DNA from: G965197675 sp965197675
GTDB lineage: Bacteria; Chloroflexota; Dehalococcoidia; Plut-88900
DNA: 64,000 nucleotides
Direction: 5' to 3'
NCBI GenBank assembly: GCA_965197675.1
Contig: OZ240221.1
Location: forward strand, 62,001 to 126,000
Both the position numbers and the translations under genes were made by a program. A model generated the notes under the pieces. It made no database searches, had not been told where the DNA came from, and was given only the letters and a program-made list of their open reading frames with translations. Of this stretch, positions 50,646 through 58,778 are shown one piece after another; positions within the stretch are counted from its first letter, which is position 1, and each line of letters opens with the position of its first letter.

Positions 50646-50840
50646 ATGCAGACGACCATGACCCTCGAAGCCTGCTGCCGCTGCGGGCAGCCCATCGCCC
50701 CCGGCGAACCCGCCATGCAGACCGCCTCGGTGGACATCATCGGCGGACGGGCGGTCTCCTCCCCGGTGAAGGCATACCACCTCAAGGGCCGCTGCTACGA
50801 CGAATACAGGCGCAGGGAGCGACTCCCGAACGCAGCATAG
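50646..50840 (+). CDS. Small zinc-ribbon protein
   Basis: A 64-residue protein with CCRCGQPIAPGEPAM near its start and a second ligand pair candidate, YHLKGRCYDEY, near residue 45. That gives a plausible Cys/His zinc ribbon. GAAGAGAGG precedes the ATG. Located between the methylase and the SNF2 helicase; role unknown. Confidence 0.65.
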   Translation: MQTTMTLEACCRCGQPIAPGEPAMQTASVDIIGGRAVSSPVKAYHLKGRCYDEYRRRERLPNAA

Positions 50841-50945
50841 ACGGCTCACACCGAGCCGCCATCACGAGGCCCGCCGGTCGATGGGACCAACGGGCCATCG
50901 CCTATCGCACAACCCCAAGCACTCTCATAAAGGAAGGAGAAAGAC
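50841..50945 (+). promoter_or_regulatory. Intercistronic hairpins with SD
   Basis: CGGCTC-ACAC-CGAGCCG (about 50842-50858) repeats the motif seen after the methylase gene. A second pair, GATGG/CCATC, spans about 50879-50899. AAAGGAAGGAGAAAG then precedes the helicase ATG. Confidence 0.5.
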
Positions 50946-53378
50946 ATGAACCTCGGACAGTTCATCGACACGTTCAAGGAGGCCATTGCTCAGCGGGTGG
51001 TGGAGTCCTACCCGCCCCTCTACCGGCCCTCGGAGGCTTGTGCCCGACCTGGATCGGGTAACGGCGGCAAGCTCCCCCACCTGCTCCGCAAGCCCCTGGG
51101 GGCGCAGGAGGACGCCATACGGGGCGCGGCCCTCTCCCTCGAAGCCCACAGGGGCACCACCATCGTCGGCGAGATGGGCACGGGCAAGACCTTTATCGCC
51201 GCCGCAGCCGCTTACACGGCGGGCTTCAAGCGCATCCTGGTGCTGGGGCCGCCCCACCTGGTGCCCAAGTGGAAGCGGGAGGTGGAGATGACGGTGCCCG
51301 GCGCCCGCGCCGCCGTCGTCAAGTCCATCACCGACCTGGAGCGGCTCCACCTCTCCATCGGCTCCCTGCCTGACGGCAAGGCAGGCGGCCCCCTCTTCGC
51401 GGTGATGAGCCGTGAGAAGGCCAAGCTGTCCTACCGCTGGATGCCCGCCGTCATCGAGCGGTGGGCAACGTCGAAGGGCAGGCTCATTAGGGACGAGGAG
51501 ACGGGGGAGCCCTTCCGGGTCCCCTGCTGCCCCGGCTGCACCGCTCAGATCGTGGACAAGGACGGCGTGCCCCTCACCGACGAGGACCTGAACCGCAGGA
51601 AGCACACCTGTGCAGGCTGCGGCTCTCCACTCTGGCAGGCGGACAGGTCCGGCCCCGACCGCTACCCCCTGGCCGACTACGTGAAGCACCACATGAAGGG
51701 CTTCTTCGACCTGCTGGTCGGTGACGAGGTCCATGAATATAAGGGACGCGGAAGCGCCCAGGGCATCGCCGCCGGAGTCCTCGCCGACACCTGCGGCAAG
51801 TCCCTCAGCCTGTCCGGGACTCTGATGGGAGGCTACTCCTCGACGCTGTTCCACTTGCTCTACAGGTTCTCACCTGAGATCAGGGCGGACTTCGGACGCT
51901 CCGACGAGCACCGCTGGATACAGCGGTACGGCTTCGAGGAGCACACCGTCGGCAAGCCAGACGACGACTCGGTGGAGGACGGGAGGTTCAGCAGGCGGCG
52001 CAAGTTCCGCAAGGTGGTCAGGGAGAGGCCGGGCCTTGTGCCCTCCGCCCTCTTCCACATCATCGGCAACACCGTCTTCCTCAGACTGGCCGACGTGGCC
52101 TCGGGGCTGCCCCCCTACACCGAGCAGGTGATGCTATCCTCGATGGACTCGGAGGAGGACGCGACGGGCTACTCCCAGCGCAGCGCCTACAACACCGTGT
52201 ACGAGGAGCTGCGCAAGGAGCTGGCGGACGCGCTGAAAAGCGGCTCCAAGCGGCTGCTGGCGACCTACCTGCAGACCCTCCTGGCCTACCCCGAAGGCTG
52301 CACGAAGGGGGAGACGGTCTTCGACCCCCGGAGCGGGGACGTGATCGTGCAGGTGCCGCCCCTGTCGGAGGAGAAGCTGTACCCGAAGGAGAAGGCCCTC
52401 ATCGACATGGTGGCGGCGGAGCGGATGGAGGGCCGCAGGGTGCTGGTCTACGCGACGCACACCGGCACCAGGGACATCACCGAGCGGATGGACGACATGC
52501 TCACCCGGCACGGGTTCCGGGTGGCGGTGATGAAGGCAGACGCCGTTGCCCCGGAACGGCGTGAGGCGTGGGTGGCCGACAGGGTGAAGCAGGGAATCGA
52601 CGTGATGATCTGCCACCCCAGGCTGGTGCAGACGGGATTGGACCTCATCGACTTCCCAACCCTGATTTGGTACGAAACCGATTATTCGGTTTACGTTATG
52701 CGCCAGGCTTCCCGACGTTCCTGGCGCATCGGGCAGACCCGCCCGGTGAAGGTCGTGTTCATGTCCTACCGGAACAGCCTCCAGGCCGACGCATTGAAGC
52801 TGGTGGCGCGTAAGCTCCAGAGCTCGCTGGCGGTGGAGGGCGAGCTGCCCGAGGACGGCCTCGCCGCATACGGGGACGACGGAGACGACATCATGATGGC
52901 GCTGGCCCGGCAGGTCATAAGCGGGGAGCAGGACGACGCCGAGACGGTGGAGGCGGTGTTCGCCCAGGCACGGGACGCCGAGGCCGTCGCCGAGGAGATG
53001 TTGGTGAACGACAAATGGAAGGCGGTCGAGACTCCGCCCCGCACTGGATGCGGGGTCGAGCCGGACGCCGTCCCGGTCAACGGCAACGGGCACGCGGCTA
53101 ACGGCGTCGAGCCGAGCGTTGAGCTGGTCATGGGCAACAACGGCCACGCGGCCAACGGGAACGGCCACGCCGCTGTCCCGGTCAACAGCAACGGGGACCA
53201 GGACGAGGCCCCGGAGACTCAGCAGTCGCTGTTCTCCTGGGCGGAGTTCATGGCCGAGGAGCCGGTCAAGCCCAGGGGCCGGGGCCGCAAGCCCCAGTCC
53301 TCGTCACTGTCCATGTTCGAGTGGGCGTTCACCCTTGAGAAGGAGCGAGAGGAGGATTTGGCCGGCGCAGGACGCTGA
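50946..53378 (+). CDS. SNF2-family helicase
   Basis: An 810-residue superfamily 2 ATPase. Motif I is GEMGTGKTFIAAAAA near residues 74-88, motif Ia RILVLGPPHLVPKWKREVE, motif II GDEVHEYKG near 258-266, motif III SLSGTLMGG. The C-terminal lobe has VLVYATHTGTRDITERMDDM and RQASRRSWRIGQTRPVKVVF. A four-cysteine zinc insertion (CPGC...CAGC) lies around 195-222. The tail is Asn/Gly/His-Ala-rich with repeats (NGNGHAANG). In-frame palindromic repeats encode segments near 51041-51060, 51364-51388 and 53037-53055. It is the last gene of the DNA-metabolism operon. Confidence 0.87.
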   Translation: MNLGQFIDTFKEAIAQRVVESYPPLYRPSEACARPGSGNGGKLPHLLRKPLGAQEDAIRGAALSLEAHRGTTIVGEMGTGKTFIAAAAAYTAGFKRILVLGPPHLVPKWKREVEMTVPGARAAVVKSITDLERLHLSIGSLPDGKAGGPLFAVMSREKAKLSYRWMPAVIERWATSKGRLIRDEETGEPFRVPCCPGCTAQIVDKDGVPLTDEDLNRRKHTCAGCGSPLWQADRSGPDRYPLADYVKHHMKGFFDLLVGDEVHEYKGRGSAQGIAAGVLADTCGKSLSLSGTLMGGYSSTLFHLLYRFSPEIRADFGRSDEHRWIQRYGFEEHTVGKPDDDSVEDGRFSRRRKFRKVVRERPGLVPSALFHIIGNTVFLRLADVASGLPPYTEQVMLSSMDSEEDATGYSQRSAYNTVYEELRKELADALKSGSKRLLATYLQTLLAYPEGCTKGETVFDPRSGDVIVQVPPLSEEKLYPKEKALIDMVAAERMEGRRVLVYATHTGTRDITERMDDMLTRHGFRVAVMKADAVAPERREAWVADRVKQGIDVMICHPRLVQTGLDLIDFPTLIWYETDYSVYVMRQASRRSWRIGQTRPVKVVFMSYRNSLQADALKLVARKLQSSLAVEGELPEDGLAAYGDDGDDIMMALARQVISGEQDDAETVEAVFAQARDAEAVAEEMLVNDKWKAVETPPRTGCGVEPDAVPVNGNGHAANGVEPSVELVMGNNGHAANGNGHAAVPVNSNGDQDEAPETQQSLFSWAEFMAEEPVKPRGRGRKPQSSSLSMFEWAFTLEKEREEDLAGAGR

Positions 53379-53430
53379 CCGTTACGTCCCAGGGGAGGCC
53401 ACCGCATATAGAGAGCCTGTCCCAGAAGTC

Positions 53431-53596
53431 TGGCGCCGGTGAATGGAAGCGAGGTAGGTAGACCTGTGAGGCGACGTTGATAGAGGAGAGGCGGAAATCA
53501 CACCCAGGCCAGGATTCGCTGAACGAGTCCTGGCCTGGGTGCTAAGGGGTCACGGGATTGGAGGGGGAAGAGCTGTTGCCTTGGTCGCTGCTTAGG
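53431..53596. other. Non-coding left part of the IS1182-type element
   Basis: This 166-base stretch between the left inverted repeat and the transposase stop has no gene. It contains an inverted repeat ACCCAGGCCAGGA/TCCTGGCCTGGGT (about 53503-53541), which reads as a strong transcription terminator-like stem at the transposase 3' end. Confidence 0.55.
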
Positions 53597-55095
53597 TCAG
53601 AGAACGGGGCGAGGCTCCAGGCCATAGGGTAATCCGCCAAAGGGGGGCTTTCGGGAGCGCCATACCCTCCAGAGGATGCGCAGGTTGAAGGCTGTGGCTA
53701 ACGTCGTCCATTCGGCCGACACGTTGCCAAGGCCGCGCAACAGGAATCTCCGAGCCCACTGCTGTTCCTTGATGATGCCGAAGACCGGTTCGACCAACTG
53801 CTTTCTCAGCTTGTACACCTTTCTGGCTTCCTCGGTCTCCATCCAGGCACGATGCCGGCGCGACACTGCATCGTGAGGCCCTAAATGCAAGCCGCGTCCC
53901 TTGCGGCGATCCTTGGTACAAACTCCAAAGGCTGGACACTCCCTACAGACTGACGCAGAGGCCCGGTACGCCCGTACCAGCACTCCTCTCTTAGGCTTGT
54001 TCCGGAGGAAGGGCAGGGTTTCTCCCTTGGGGCAGTAATAGCAGTCGTTGTGCTCGTCGTAGGTGAAACGGTCCTTGTGGTACGGTTCCTGCTTCATGGA
54101 CCGCTGTTTCGGATCGGGCATCACCACCTGCCGGCCCCTCCGGGCACATTCTTCCAGGTGCCTACCGCCGAAATAACCCGCGTCGGCCAGGGTCGTCGGA
54201 ACCCTTACCCCCGTAACCTCCTCGGCCTGCTCCACCATCGGGGTCAGACGGGCAAGGTCATTGACTTCATCCACCACGTCCACGGCGGTGATCATCATGC
54301 CGGTTACTCCCTCGCCGGTGGACAGAGGGGAAACCATGGCCTGGGCGTTGTAGCTGGGAACAAACCCTTGAACAGTCTTCATCGACCTGGCGTCTCTATC
54401 GGTCAGATTGATGCGACGAGGATGCTTGTAGCGACTGGGACGATCCCGGTCCGGCAGTTCCTCCATTGCTTGCCTCACCCGCTGCCGCAACGTCTTGCGG
54501 TCGGACAATTTCTCCGGAAGATGAACGGGATCGCCGTCTTCTCCCCTTTCGTTCTGGGCCTCCAAGTCGGCAATAGATTTCTCCACTCTGGCCAGCAATT
54601 GGCGCAACTGCTCTCCGGTGTAGGTCCGCCTCGCCGCCGCGTTGGCAGCCGTCTTCGTTCCGTCCATCGCCTGCACAGCTATGTCCACCAACTCCAGGGA
54701 CACGGCCGTCCGCACCGTGCGCTTGAACAGCTCCCTCATACCTTGACGGTGCCCCTGGTAGAATCGCCACAGGGTGTTGTGGTCAGGATGCTGCCACTCG
54801 GTCAGCCACAGGTAGGTATCTGGTCGCGGCAGGCGGCCTCCAGCTTCCGACAGGAGCGCACATTGGTCATGAAGCCGTACAGCCACACACTCAACAACGC
54901 CCGTGGATGGTAGGCCGGGGCTCCCATTGGGTCACCGTCTATCTCCACGCCGAGCTCTGACCAGCCCTCCCTATCCAACGCGTCCACGAACTCCGCCACG
55001 AATCTAGCCGGATGGTCTAACGGCAATAGTTCGTCGAGAGTGGGCGGCAACAGCCACATCTGCTCTCGGTCCATATCCCGAAGCGGCATCTCCAT
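53597..55095 (-). pseudogene. IS1182-family transposase, frameshifted
   Basis: Two frames together make a complete ~499-residue transposase. The first (ATG 55095) gives the N-terminal DUF772-like part (LLPPTLDELLPLDHPARFVA, YGFMTNVRSCRKLEAACRDQ). It stops at 54802. The second frame continues TYLWLTEWQHPDHNTLWRFY and the DDE part (DIAVQAMDGTKTAANAAARR, TTLADAGYFGGRHLEECARR, EPVFGIIKEQQWARRFLLRG). Adding one C in the CC run at about 54815-54816 joins them as DQIPYLWLTEW. A programmed frameshift is not usual in this family, so it is likely inactive or a base-call error. Confidence 0.85.
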
Positions 55096-55194
55096 CTCTC
55101 CTTCGTTGATGTCGCCTCAAAGGTACACCTAACACGGTTCCTTTCACCAGCTCTCCGACTTCTGAGACAGGCTCTGACGTAGCGACGGCCTCCC

Positions 55195-55224
55195 CCTGCA
55201 CGGCCATGTGTGCGGGCTTTTTTT
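55195..55224 (+). terminator. Rho-independent terminator, probably of the helicase operon
   Basis: CCTGCAC (55195-55201) pairs with GTGCGGG (55210-55216), followed by C and seven T residues. No plus-strand gene ends nearby except the helicase at 53378, from which it is now separated by the IS1182-type element. Confidence 0.75.
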
Positions 55225-55260
55225 GTTGCCCGGAAAGCCGAGCGACTGTTCCCCCTCCCC

Positions 55261-55980
55261 TCAGCCTCCCGACTCGTCTCTGTGCCAGCCAGAGCCGAAC
55301 GTCATGCTGTCGTAGCCGACGACCCAGACGCGCACGTCCTCCGTGGTCACCCAGTTGCCCTCTGCAGTGGTCTCGAAGGTCTCCGTGCCGAACAGTTCCC
55401 GGAGGTCCCTCCCGATCATTGCTGGGTCGGAGTGCGTCACGATCCTGCCACTTCCGTCTGCTATGAACGCGGAGCACTTGCCGTCCTCGGTGGCGGACAG
55501 CATCTCCTGTCCAAAGTTGTAGCTGTTGGCGTCGGTACCCACCCAGCACTTCACGTCCAGCCCCAAGCGCTTGGCGTCGAGATGCCCGATGACCAGATCG
55601 TTCTCGTCGATGATGAAGACGTACCACTGACCGTCGATGCTCTGCTCCCGGTTGTAGTGGGCCAGGGTGGCATCAAGTCCCTGGGTCTCGTACAAGCTGA
55701 TAGCCTTGTCTACGAAGAATGTGGTGTACTCGGCGAGGGCGGACTTGGGCGGGATGGAAGCCAGCACGCTGCGCGCTATCCGCTCGACTTCGGCCGCGGT
55801 GAGTCCCGGTTCCGGGGTGGGCGGTGCGGGCATGTTGGCGAGCTCCTCGCGCACGATCTCCTCGACCTCGGCGCGGGACAGCCCGGCATCTCCATCAGCG
55901 CAGGCGACCAAGAGCAGGGAGGCGAGAACGGCCCGCGCCGCCAACGCCAATGCGACTCTATTCATCTTCAACCCAACCAT
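55261..55980 (-). CDS. Cache-domain lipoprotein
   Basis: A 239-residue lipoprotein. The signal ends in LASLLLVACADGD with a lipobox cysteine. A short coiled region (SRAEVEEIVREELANMPAP, ERIARSVLASIP) follows. A Cache-type extracellular sensor domain then covers about residues 85-239: VDKAISLYETQGLDATLAHY, WYVFIIDENDLVIGHLD, and the closing FGSGWHRDE. Cache domains bind small ligands. With no kinase or chemoreceptor part, it is probably a ligand-binding surface lipoprotein. GGAAGG precedes the ATG; an ATG five codons later is possible. Confidence 0.75.
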   Translation of the reverse strand: MVGLKMNRVALALAARAVLASLLLVACADGDAGLSRAEVEEIVREELANMPAPPTPEPGLTAAEVERIARSVLASIPPKSALAEYTTFFVDKAISLYETQGLDATLAHYNREQSIDGQWYVFIIDENDLVIGHLDAKRLGLDVKCWVGTDANSYNFGQEMLSATEDGKCSAFIADGSGRIVTHSDPAMIGRDLRELFGTETFETTAEGNWVTTEDVRVWVVGYDSMTFGSGWHRDESGG

Positions 55981-56092
55981 AAGCTTCCTTCCCTAAGTAG
56001 CGGGCTACGGATTTGTCGGGGTAGCTGGCATGTCTCTAGAGGCCCCTGATGTCAGCCGACACCATGTGACCTGAGTCGTCGGGAACGGCATC

Positions 56093-56397
56093 ATGGCTCA
56101 AGTCGGCCGAGCGGACCGGCGTGACATGGAGCAGTGCGACGCCATTTTCGCCGTCGTCAACGGCGTCCCTCCCGACGAAGGTGTTATGGTCGAACTGGGT
56201 ATGGCTATCGCCTTGGGGAAGCCTACCTCCCTGTTCCGGGACGACTTCAGGAGAGCCACTGACAGCGAGGAGTATCCGCTGAATCTATGCTCTACACCGG
56301 TATGCTTGAGCAGCAGCTTTGCCGCTACTGCCACTCGTCAGTTGAGGAGATAACCGACCCGGGGAAAGCCCTTGCTCAGTGGGAGAGGCAAGAATGA
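56093..56397 (+). pseudogene. Nucleoside 2-deoxyribosyltransferase-like fragment, frameshifted
   Basis: The frame from 56093 reads MEQCDAIFAVVNGVPPDEGV and VELGMAIALGKPTSLFRDDF, then RRATDSEEYPLNL, all characteristic of the deoxyribosyltransferase fold. After NL the product continues in another frame as MLYTGMLEQQLCRYCHSSVE and DPGKALAQWERQE, ending with TGA at 56395-56397. One missing base near 56284-56288 explains it. The N-terminal ~50 residues expected of the family are not visible upstream, so the gene is also truncated. Confidence 0.68.
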
Positions 56398-56732
56398 AAC
56401 GTCTATAGTACGCTGGCCGGTCCCGGATTTCGGTCGAACCCTTACCTCGTCGGCCAGTATGAAAACAGGGGCGAGTGGGATTGCCCGTCCTTTTTGAGGG
56501 GCCCGTACCAATCCCCGTAGAAGTTGTCGTAACATGGCTTGTCGCCGTCTACTTGGGAGTTGGCATCCGAATTCGCTGGTGGGCCGGCACGGTGGTTTTG
56601 CCCCTTTTCTGTACCAGCCTGAGTGCGAGTCTTGCGGGTCACGCGAGCAGGCGGCCTCCAAAGGGGGGCCGCCTGCTGGAAGTTGTACGTTAGATATTAG
56701 GGATACCTTCGGGTTCGTCAGCTAGCCAAATC
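56398..56732. other. Gene-free stretch with a strong hairpin
   Basis: No gene supported. AGCAGGCGGCC (56646-56656) pairs perfectly with GGCCGCCTGCT (56667-56677) over a 10-base loop. There is no T-run on either side, so an intrinsic terminator is uncertain. It may be another member of the palindromic repeats. Confidence 0.5.
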
Positions 56733-58685
56733 TTACCTCGTCCGTCTTCTGACAATGATACCCCCGGTACCTAGAACCATTACGGCGCCGCCGATGACTA
56801 TCAGGACAATAGCCCATACTGGGAATGCACCTTCCTCATCAGGAGTCACGGGAGGCTCAACCGTCGGCGTTGGCACAGCCGTCGGCGTTGGCACAGCCGT
56901 CGCCGTTGCCGTTGGCTCCGGCGTGGGTGCAGGCGTCGGCTCCGGCGTAGGTACAGGCGTCGGCTCCGGCGTGGGTGCAGGCGTCGGCTCCGGCGTAGGT
57001 ACAGGCGTCGGCTCCGGCGTGGGTGCAGGCGTCGGCTCCGGTGTGGGTGCAGGCGTCGGCTCCGGTGTGGGTGCAGGCGTCGGCTCCGGTGTGGGTGCAG
57101 GCGTCGGCTCCGGCGTGGGTGCAGGCGTCGGCTCCGGCGTGGGTGCAGGCGTCGCCGTTGGTGTGGGCGCAGGTGTCGGCCGTGGAGTCTGGCTACCGCC
57201 ACCCGAGGACGTGGTAGGCTTACGAACCGTTACACTGGAATCGCCGCCAACCGTGTAGTCAATCTTTTCAAAGTCCCTCAGCGTACCGGAGAAGTCATAG
57301 GAACCCGGCGTGCTGGATGCATTAACGGTGTAGGTGAAAGAAGTATCCCCTTGCAGGGTGAACCTGACCTTCCGGTCGGCGAGTTCCGTGACCTGGCTCG
57401 GGTCAAGGCTGCTGGTGACGTAGGTGAACCCGTCGGGCAGCGTCTCGGTGACTCCCCCGGCCTGACCGTAGTCGGATGCCGTGATTTTCACCGTCACCCG
57501 CCTACCCGGCCGGACGGGATCCGGGTTGAAGGACCTGTTGGCACTGGGCCCTGTTACGGTTACGCTGGAAGCACCGCCAACCGTGTAGTCAATCTTTTCA
57601 AAGTCCCTCAGCGTACCGGAGAAGTCATAGGAACCCGGCGTGCTGGATGCATTAACGGTGTAGGTGAAAGAAGTATCCCCTTGCAGGGTGAACCTGACCT
57701 TCCGGTCGGCGAGTTCCGTGACCTGGCTCGGATCAAGGCTGCTGGTGACGTAGGTGAACCCGTCGGGCAGCGTCTCGGTGACTCCCCCGGCCTGACCGTA
57801 GTCGGATGCCGTGATTTTCACTACTACCTGTCCGTCCGGGGCCACTGACTCGGCATCAAAGGAACGGTTGGCGCGAGGCGCCGAACCGTCCGTTACAGCC
57901 CTGACGGTTACGCTGGAAGCACCGCCAACCGTGTAGTCAATCTTTTCAAAGTCCCTCAGCGTACCGGAGAAGTCATAGGAACCCGGCGTGCTGGATGCAT
58001 TAACGGTGTAGGTGAAAGAAGTATCCCCTTGCAGGGTGAACCTGACCTTCCGGTCGGCGAGTTCCGTGACCTGGCTCGGATCAAGGCTGCTGGTGACGTA
58101 GGTGAACCCGTCGGGCAGCGTCTCGGTGACTCCCCCGGCCTGACCGTAGTCGGATGCCGTGATTTTCACTACTACCTGTCCGTCCGGGGCCACTGACTCG
58201 GCATCAAAGGAACGGTTGGCGCGAGGCGCCGAACCGTCCGTTACAGCCCTGACGGTTACGCTGGAATCGCCGCCAACCGTGTAGTCAATCTTTTCAAAGT
58301 CCCTCAGCGTACCGGAGAAGTCATAGGAACCCGGCGTGCTGGATGCATTAACGGTGTAGGTGAAAGAAGTATCCCCTTGCAGGGTGAACCTGACCTTCCG
58401 GTCGGCGAGTTCCGTGACCTGGCTCGGGTCAAGGCTGCTGGTGACGTAGGTGAACCCGTCGGGCAGCGTCTCCGTGACTCCCCCGGCCTGACCGTAGCCG
58501 GATGCCGTGATTTTCACTACTACCTGTCCGTCCGGGGCCACTGACTCGGCATCAAAGGAACGGTTGGCTCTGGCGTTTTCCTGCGCGTACACAAGGCCGA
58601 AGCCCAACATGCTTACCAATACCACGGCGACCATCGTTATCGCCAAAACTTTTTTATTCACCAAAGTTTTTTTATACAAAGACAT
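56733..58685 (-). CDS. Membrane-anchored surface protein with four Ig-like repeats and PTE stalk
   Basis: A 650-residue exported protein. A signal or anchor helix (VLAITMVAVVLVSMLGFGLV) is followed by four ~115-residue near-identical beta-rich repeats (each ANRSF-x-E/PDxV then TETLPDGFTYVTSSLDPSQV, ending DYTVGG-x-SSVTV). A Pro-Thr-Glu stalk of PTPEPTPA units comes next, then a C-terminal transmembrane helix (PVWAIVLIVIGGAVMVLGTG) and a basic RRRTR tail. The topology is a wall-less surface stalk with the repeats outside. The open frame starts at 58715, but ATG 58685 is nearest the signal and has GGAG just upstream. A-runs (A7, A6) occur within its first 20 codons. Confidence 0.75.
   Translation of the reverse strand: MSLYKKTLVNKKVLAITMVAVVLVSMLGFGLVYAQENARANRSFDAESVAPDGQVVVKITASGYGQAGGVTETLPDGFTYVTSSLDPSQVTELADRKVRFTLQGDTSFTYTVNASSTPGSYDFSGTLRDFEKIDYTVGGDSSVTVRAVTDGSAPRANRSFDAESVAPDGQVVVKITASDYGQAGGVTETLPDGFTYVTSSLDPSQVTELADRKVRFTLQGDTSFTYTVNASSTPGSYDFSGTLRDFEKIDYTVGGASSVTVRAVTDGSAPRANRSFDAESVAPDGQVVVKITASDYGQAGGVTETLPDGFTYVTSSLDPSQVTELADRKVRFTLQGDTSFTYTVNASSTPGSYDFSGTLRDFEKIDYTVGGASSVTVTGPSANRSFNPDPVRPGRRVTVKITASDYGQAGGVTETLPDGFTYVTSSLDPSQVTELADRKVRFTLQGDTSFTYTVNASSTPGSYDFSGTLRDFEKIDYTVGGDSSVTVRKPTTSSGGGSQTPRPTPAPTPTATPAPTPEPTPAPTPEPTPAPTPEPTPAPTPEPTPAPTPEPTPAPTPEPTPVPTPEPTPAPTPEPTPVPTPEPTPAPTPEPTATATAVPTPTAVPTPTVEPPVTPDEEGAFPVWAIVLIVIGGAVMVLGTGGIIVRRRTR
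56885..57180 (-). repeat. Tandem repeat encoding the PTPEPTPA stalk
   Basis: About a dozen tandem 24-base-type units of alternating GGCTCCGG-GTGGGTGCAGGCGTC character encode the Pro/Thr/Glu stalk. Unit-to-unit variants (GTAGGTAC against GTGGGTGC) show internal amplification. Copy number is likely to vary between strains. Confidence 0.7.
57225..58575 (-). repeat. Four near-identical ~345-bp coding repeats
   Basis: The four Ig-like repeats begin on the plus strand near 57228, 57556, 57905 and 58253, each with almost the same sequence (GTGTAGTCAATCTTTTCAAA recurs in all). Divergence is a few bases per unit, indicating recent duplication or ongoing conversion. Short-read assembly could collapse or expand it. 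Confidence 0.8.
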
Positions 58686-58696
58686 ACGCTCCAGCG

Positions 58697-58740
58697 GCCA
58701 TGGTTGGTCCAGCATTTACGATTGTTGGACCAACCATGGC
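58697..58740. terminator. Perfect 15-bp inverted repeat between the two surface genes
   Basis: GCCATGGTTGGTCCA (58697-58711) pairs perfectly with TGGACCAACCATGGC (58726-58740) over a 14-base loop. It follows the stop of the 1650-residue protein and precedes the next gene on the minus strand. There is no T-run directly after the stem on the minus strand, so it could be a terminator, an attenuator or a stabilising stem. Confidence 0.6.
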
Positions 58741-58778
58741 CCGTTTTTCCTATATTGCTCTTTACTGCGTCCCTTCAA

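Larger units (their letters stand above)
53412..55175 (-). mobile_element. IS1182-type insertion sequence with terminal inverted repeats
   Basis: The ends are inverted repeats: AGAGCCTGTCCCAGAAGTC at 53412-53430, and the complement of AGAGCCTGTCTCAGAAGTC at 55157-55175, 18 of 19 matching, with weaker matching further in. The transposase gene fills most of the element. I see no clear target-site duplication. It stands between the helicase stop and a rho-independent terminator, and its flanks carry complementary arms (53392-53400 and 55187-55195). Confidence 0.85.

Noticed and set aside
53379..56100. Search for a right attachment site as a copy of the tRNA-Asn 3' end
   Set aside because: No recognisable copy of the tRNA 3' sequence was found by eye in this part. 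Serine integrases can use a core of only a few bases, so the absence is not informative and the right end stays undefined.
56885..58575. CRISPR-like appearance of regular repeats
   Set aside because: The repeats are in-frame coding repeats (PTPEPTPA units and 345-base domain copies) with no unique spacers and no cas genes.
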